16,297 nucleotides of DNA from SAR202 cluster bacterium (GTDB lineage: Bacteria; Chloroflexota; Dehalococcoidia; Lucifugimonadales; UBA826), in the NCBI GenBank assembly GCA_009392675.1, contig VFFY01000055.1:1-16297 (forward strand), given 5' to 3'. Below, in pieces: positions 13,419-16,297 of the stretch (the first letter of the stretch is position 1; each line of letters starts with the position of its first letter). A program made the position numbers and the translations under genes. The notes under the pieces are model-generated. The model was not told where the DNA came from. It saw only the letters and a list, made by a program, of their open reading frames with translations, and made no database searches.

Positions 13419-14678
13419 GTGAATTGGAAGGATATATATGATAGGGGATCCTCAATTTTTGGGGGAGCTGTTTCGGGCGGCCTAGATAGTTGTACTGTCA
13501 CACACTGGCTGCATCAAAATGGTGTTAACGTTCACTGTTTCACGGTAGATCTAGGCCAACCTGATGAGGAAAATTTACAGGATGTCGCAGACCGAATGAT
13601 GGCTTGTGGGGCTTCTGAGGCGACCATAGTGCCTGGGAAAGAAATGCTTGCTGACGCAGGCCTAAAAGTATTGCAGGCACAGGCTAGGTATGAAGGGGGA
13701 TATTGGAATACTACTGGAATTGCTCGCCCCATCACTGTTAAAGCTATTCTAAAAAGGCTCCAAGACAATGATATAAATGTTCTTTTTCATGGAGCCACCG
13801 GCCGGGGAAACGACCAAGTTAGGTTCCAACTCACCAGTAACATTCTACAGCCAGGAATGGATGTATATGCCCCGTGGAGAGATCAAGAGTTCCTTGATAA
13901 ATTTCCGGGACGACAACAAATGATCGATTACTGTGAGTTGAATAATTTGCCGATAAGGCCTGCTCGAGAATCCCGCTATTCTACCGATGCGAATTTCTTA
14001 GGTTTGACTCATGAGGCCGGTGACCTCGAAGATGTTTCAATTAGTCCTGATTTTGTGGAACCTGGTATGGGAGTTTGGCCTTGGGATGCTCCGGATAAAC
14101 CAGAATACGTGACCATTGATTGGAATGAAGGGGTTCCAATCGCCTTGAATGGATCAGAGTTGGATTTGATAGAAGTGTTTCAAAAATCTAATTCCATCGC
14201 TGGTAGAAACGGAGTGGGCATAGGAACTCATGTGATAGAAAATAGATTTGTGGGGATTAAATCGAGGGGTATATATGAATCTCCCGGGATGGAATTACTT
14301 GGTAAAAGTTGGGAATATCTTTTGCAATTCGTTTTAGATAGAAGAGCTAGGGAGTTTTACACAAATTTATCTAATTTAATTAGTACTCAAATATACCAAG
14401 GTTACTGGTTGGATTCTGCAACCTCGTCAGCCTTGGCCGCCCTTTCTCCCCTGGCCTCCATGGTTACAGGCACTATTCAAATGAAACTGTACAAAGGCAA
14501 TATCTTTTTTGATTCTGTCGATGACTCGATAGAAAAAATGCCCTTTTCGTTGTATACAGATGACGGTTCTATGGAAGCTACAGGGGGATATGATCACAAG
14601 GATGCAGAAGGTTTCTTGAATGTGTTGGGGGTTTCTGCTAAAAACGTTGGCAATAGACAATTCAGGGACTCGAATTAA
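13419..14678 (+). CDS. argG: Argininosuccinate synthase
   Basis: ArgG joins citrulline and aspartate with ATP to give argininosuccinate. The 419-residue protein has the PP-loop at residues 19-25, reading SGGLDSC where the family usually has SGGLDTS. It keeps NTTGIARP, HGATGRGNDQVRF (ATP and citrulline contacts), YSTDANFLG, and the C-terminal IENRFVGIKSRGIYESPG. The LGQPDEEN segment after the first strand recalls the E. coli-like subgroup. The start is GTG at 13419; only a weak GAG-containing stretch precedes it and no better in-frame start is near, since the PP-loop begins just 19 residues later. It follows argD by 11 bases. No argF or argH is visible, although both are needed to reach arginine. 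Confidence 0.93.
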   Translation: MNWKDIYDRGSSIFGGAVSGGLDSCTVTHWLHQNGVNVHCFTVDLGQPDEENLQDVADRMMACGASEATIVPGKEMLADAGLKVLQAQARYEGGYWNTTGIARPITVKAILKRLQDNDINVLFHGATGRGNDQVRFQLTSNILQPGMDVYAPWRDQEFLDKFPGRQQMIDYCELNNLPIRPARESRYSTDANFLGLTHEAGDLEDVSISPDFVEPGMGVWPWDAPDKPEYVTIDWNEGVPIALNGSELDLIEVFQKSNSIAGRNGVGIGTHVIENRFVGIKSRGIYESPGMELLGKSWEYLLQFVLDRRAREFYTNLSNLISTQIYQGYWLDSATSSALAALSPLASMVTGTIQMKLYKGNIFFDSVDDSIEKMPFSLYTDDGSMEATGGYDHKDAEGFLNVLGVSAKNVGNRQFRDSN

Positions 14679-14699
14679 CTGGGGTTAGGAGTTAGCAAA

Positions 14700-15860
14700 T
14701 TGGTGACACAAACTTCTGAAGAGGCTCGCAAACAGATTGTTTCCTTAGTCAGGGATTTTGTGAAGAGAGATGTGGAACCAATAGCCAGCACCTATGATAA
14801 TGAGGACATATATCCTCACGAATTAATTCCCACAATGTGTGAATTGGGCTTGTTTGGCATTAATATCCCGACTGAATACGGTGGGATGGGTCTAGATTTT
14901 ACGACGTTCGCAATGATATTCGAAGAACTAAGTAAAGGCTGGATGAGTGTGTCAGGAATAATTGGTACCCATCATATTCTTAGCTACATAATCTCCGTTT
15001 ATGGCACCGAAGAGCAAAAGCAACGTGTTTTGCCTAAAATGGCGACAGGAGAAATTCGGGGAGGATTGGCCTTAACAGAGCCTGAAGCTGGCAGTGATGC
15101 CCAAAACATATCCACTACAGCTGTCAAAGATGGTGAAGAATATGTGATAAACGGGCGGAAGATGTTCATTAGTAACGGGGATAACGGGAATGCCTTCGCG
15201 CTAATGGCCAAAACGGATCCCAATTCAAATCCAAGACACAGAGGAATAAGCTGTTTCATTTTTGAAAAACCAACTGAAGGATTTAAAGTAGGTCAGCACC
15301 TGGATAAATTGGGCTATAGAGGTTTGGATACCTGTGAGTTGATCTTTGATGACTGCAGAGTGCCTGCCGCCAATCTTATTGGGGGAGAAGAAGGGAGCGG
15401 ATTTGGCCAAGTAATGAATGGCCTGGAGACTGGCAGGATAAATGTTGCTGCGAGGGCTGTTGGTGTTGCACAAGCCGCCTTAGAGGCCTCGGTGGCATAT
15501 TCCAAAAAACGCGTGGCTTTTGGAAAACTGATATCAGAGCACCAAGCGATCCAGCTAAAGTTAGCTGAAATGGCTGCAAAAGTGCATGCAGCTAGATTAA
15601 TGGTTTACGACGCAGCAAGAAAGAAAGATTCAGGCGAAAGGAATGATCTTGAGGCTGCAATGGCGAAATTGTTTGCCAGTGAGATTTGTGGTGAGGTTAC
15701 TATGGATGCCATGCGTGTTCATGGTGGGGTCGGTTATACAAAAGACTTGCCAGTAGAACGATATTATAGAGATGCACCTCTCATGATCATTGGCGAAGGA
15801 ACAAATGAGATTATGAAGCTAGTAATTGCTAGACGGCTGCTAGAAAAATATTCGGATTGA
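14700..15860 (+). CDS. Acyl-CoA dehydrogenase
   Basis: The 386-residue FAD enzyme oxidises an acyl-CoA at the alpha-beta carbons, passing electrons to ETF. It has the three-domain layout of the family: an N-terminal helical domain, the middle beta domain with LTEPEAGSDAQ near residue 126, and a C-terminal helical domain with RVAFGK and the VHGGVGYTKDLPVERYYRDA segment. Glu366 in GEGTNEI aligns with the catalytic base of medium- and short-chain dehydrogenases. Length is normal. TTG 14700 has AGGAG (14687-14691) 8 bases upstream; GTG 14703 at 11 bases is an alternative that removes one residue. It follows argG by 21 bases with no terminator, so it is probably read from the same transcript. The MaoC gene 19 bases downstream suggests a CoA-thioester pathway. 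Exact substrate unknown; a short branched or dicarboxylic acyl-CoA is a guess. Confidence 0.92.
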   Translation: MVTQTSEEARKQIVSLVRDFVKRDVEPIASTYDNEDIYPHELIPTMCELGLFGINIPTEYGGMGLDFTTFAMIFEELSKGWMSVSGIIGTHHILSYIISVYGTEEQKQRVLPKMATGEIRGGLALTEPEAGSDAQNISTTAVKDGEEYVINGRKMFISNGDNGNAFALMAKTDPNSNPRHRGISCFIFEKPTEGFKVGQHLDKLGYRGLDTCELIFDDCRVPAANLIGGEEGSGFGQVMNGLETGRINVAARAVGVAQAALEASVAYSKKRVAFGKLISEHQAIQLKLAEMAAKVHAARLMVYDAARKKDSGERNDLEAAMAKLFASEICGEVTMDAMRVHGGVGYTKDLPVERYYRDAPLMIIGEGTNEIMKLVIARRLLEKYSD

Positions 15861-15879
15861 TTAATAAATAAGGATTAAA

Positions 15880-16297
15880 ATGACTTCGAAAAAAATCATT
15901 GTTGATTCTAGGGACAGTTTTGGAGGTTGGTTTGAGGAATTTTCCCCAGGGCAAATTTTTAAGCACTGGCCAGGTAAAACCATTACGGAAATGGATAATC
16001 ATCTGTTTTCTTTATTGACGATGAATGATAATCCTCTCCACACAGATGAGAATTACATGTCAGAACACCAACATGGTAAAACTCTTGTAAATGGATTGCT
16101 GGTGATGAGCTTGGTGGTAGGTATGAGTGTTCGACAAACTTCAGGGAAAGCTATCGCTAATTTACTTTACGAATCCGTTACACATGATGGACCTACATTT
16201 CATGGGGATACTATCTATGCTGAAAGTGAGGTCCTGGAAGTGACTGCATCCCAGAGTAGAAGTGACAGAGGCATCGTTTATATTGAGAGCCGAGGCA
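15880..16297 (+). CDS. MaoC-family enoyl-CoA hydratase, N-terminal part (cut by window edge)
   Basis: The reading frame opens with ATG at 15880, has AAGGA 5 bases upstream, and stays open for 139 codons to the end of the window. The protein has the hot-dog hydratase motif with Asp50 and His54 in MNDNPLHTDE, the catalytic pair of MaoC/hydratase 2 enzymes. The surrounding GKTITEMDNHLFSLLTMN and the later GLLVMSLVVGMS helix resemble the mesaconyl-CoA/itaconyl-CoA hydratase-like branch. It would add water to the double bond made by the upstream acyl-CoA dehydrogenase, 19 bases away. The remaining C-terminal part lies beyond the right edge. Assignment to the family is firm, to a substrate is not. 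Confidence 0.9.
   Translation, partial: MTSKKIIVDSRDSFGGWFEEFSPGQIFKHWPGKTITEMDNHLFSLLTMNDNPLHTDENYMSEHQHGKTLVNGLLVMSLVVGMSVRQTSGKAIANLLYESVTHDGPTFHGDTIYAESEVLEVTASQSRSDRGIVYIESRG

Overview
The window looks like chromosomal DNA from a bacterium of the Chloroflexota, probably the class Dehalococcoidia and perhaps the marine SAR202 group. This is inference from four things: a 23S rRNA gene with no 16S beside it, an ArgB sequence of the type I associate with that class, a UPF0182 membrane protein, and a catabolic gene set (luciferase-like flavin monooxygenase, molybdenum hydroxylase, acyl-CoA dehydrogenase, MaoC hydratase) known to be abundant there. No phage, insertion sequence, tRNA or CRISPR array was seen.

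Layout. (1) 1-556, minus strand: the 5' part of a 23S rRNA gene. Its leader has two hairpins and its own sigma-70-type promoter (TTAACA-17 nt-TATAAC). Just upstream lies a strong minus-strand terminator, preceded by a second possible promoter, so a transcript of about 93 nt may be made there. (2) 905-3392, plus strand: a small two-helix membrane protein, a luciferase-like flavin monooxygenase and a PIG-L/LmbE zinc deacetylase. (3) 7051-3400, minus strand: a tightly packed operon of a molybdopterin-binding hydroxylase large subunit, an NAD-dependent epimerase/dehydrogenase and a divergent CoaE-like kinase. It converges on cluster 2 with only 7 bases between stop codons. (4) 7052-7299: a divergent control region with back-to-back extended -10 promoters, a 14-base imperfect direct repeat, and an intrinsic terminator in the argJ leader. 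(5) 7300-16297, plus strand: a long apparent operon argJ-argB-UPF0182-argD-argG-acyl-CoA dehydrogenase-MaoC hydratase, cut by the window edge.

How the genes work together. ArgJ, ArgB and ArgD make ornithine from glutamate through acetylated intermediates, and ArgG converts citrulline to argininosuccinate. argC, argF and argH are not in the window. The last two genes form a dehydrogenation/hydration pair for CoA thioesters. The molybdenum hydroxylase operon and the flavin monooxygenase cluster look like oxidative catabolism of organic compounds. The least ordinary points are the insulated stand-alone 23S unit with a possible small RNA, the terminator-type hairpin ahead of argJ, the 929-residue membrane protein inside the arginine operon, and the CoaE relative that lacks two usual family motifs.
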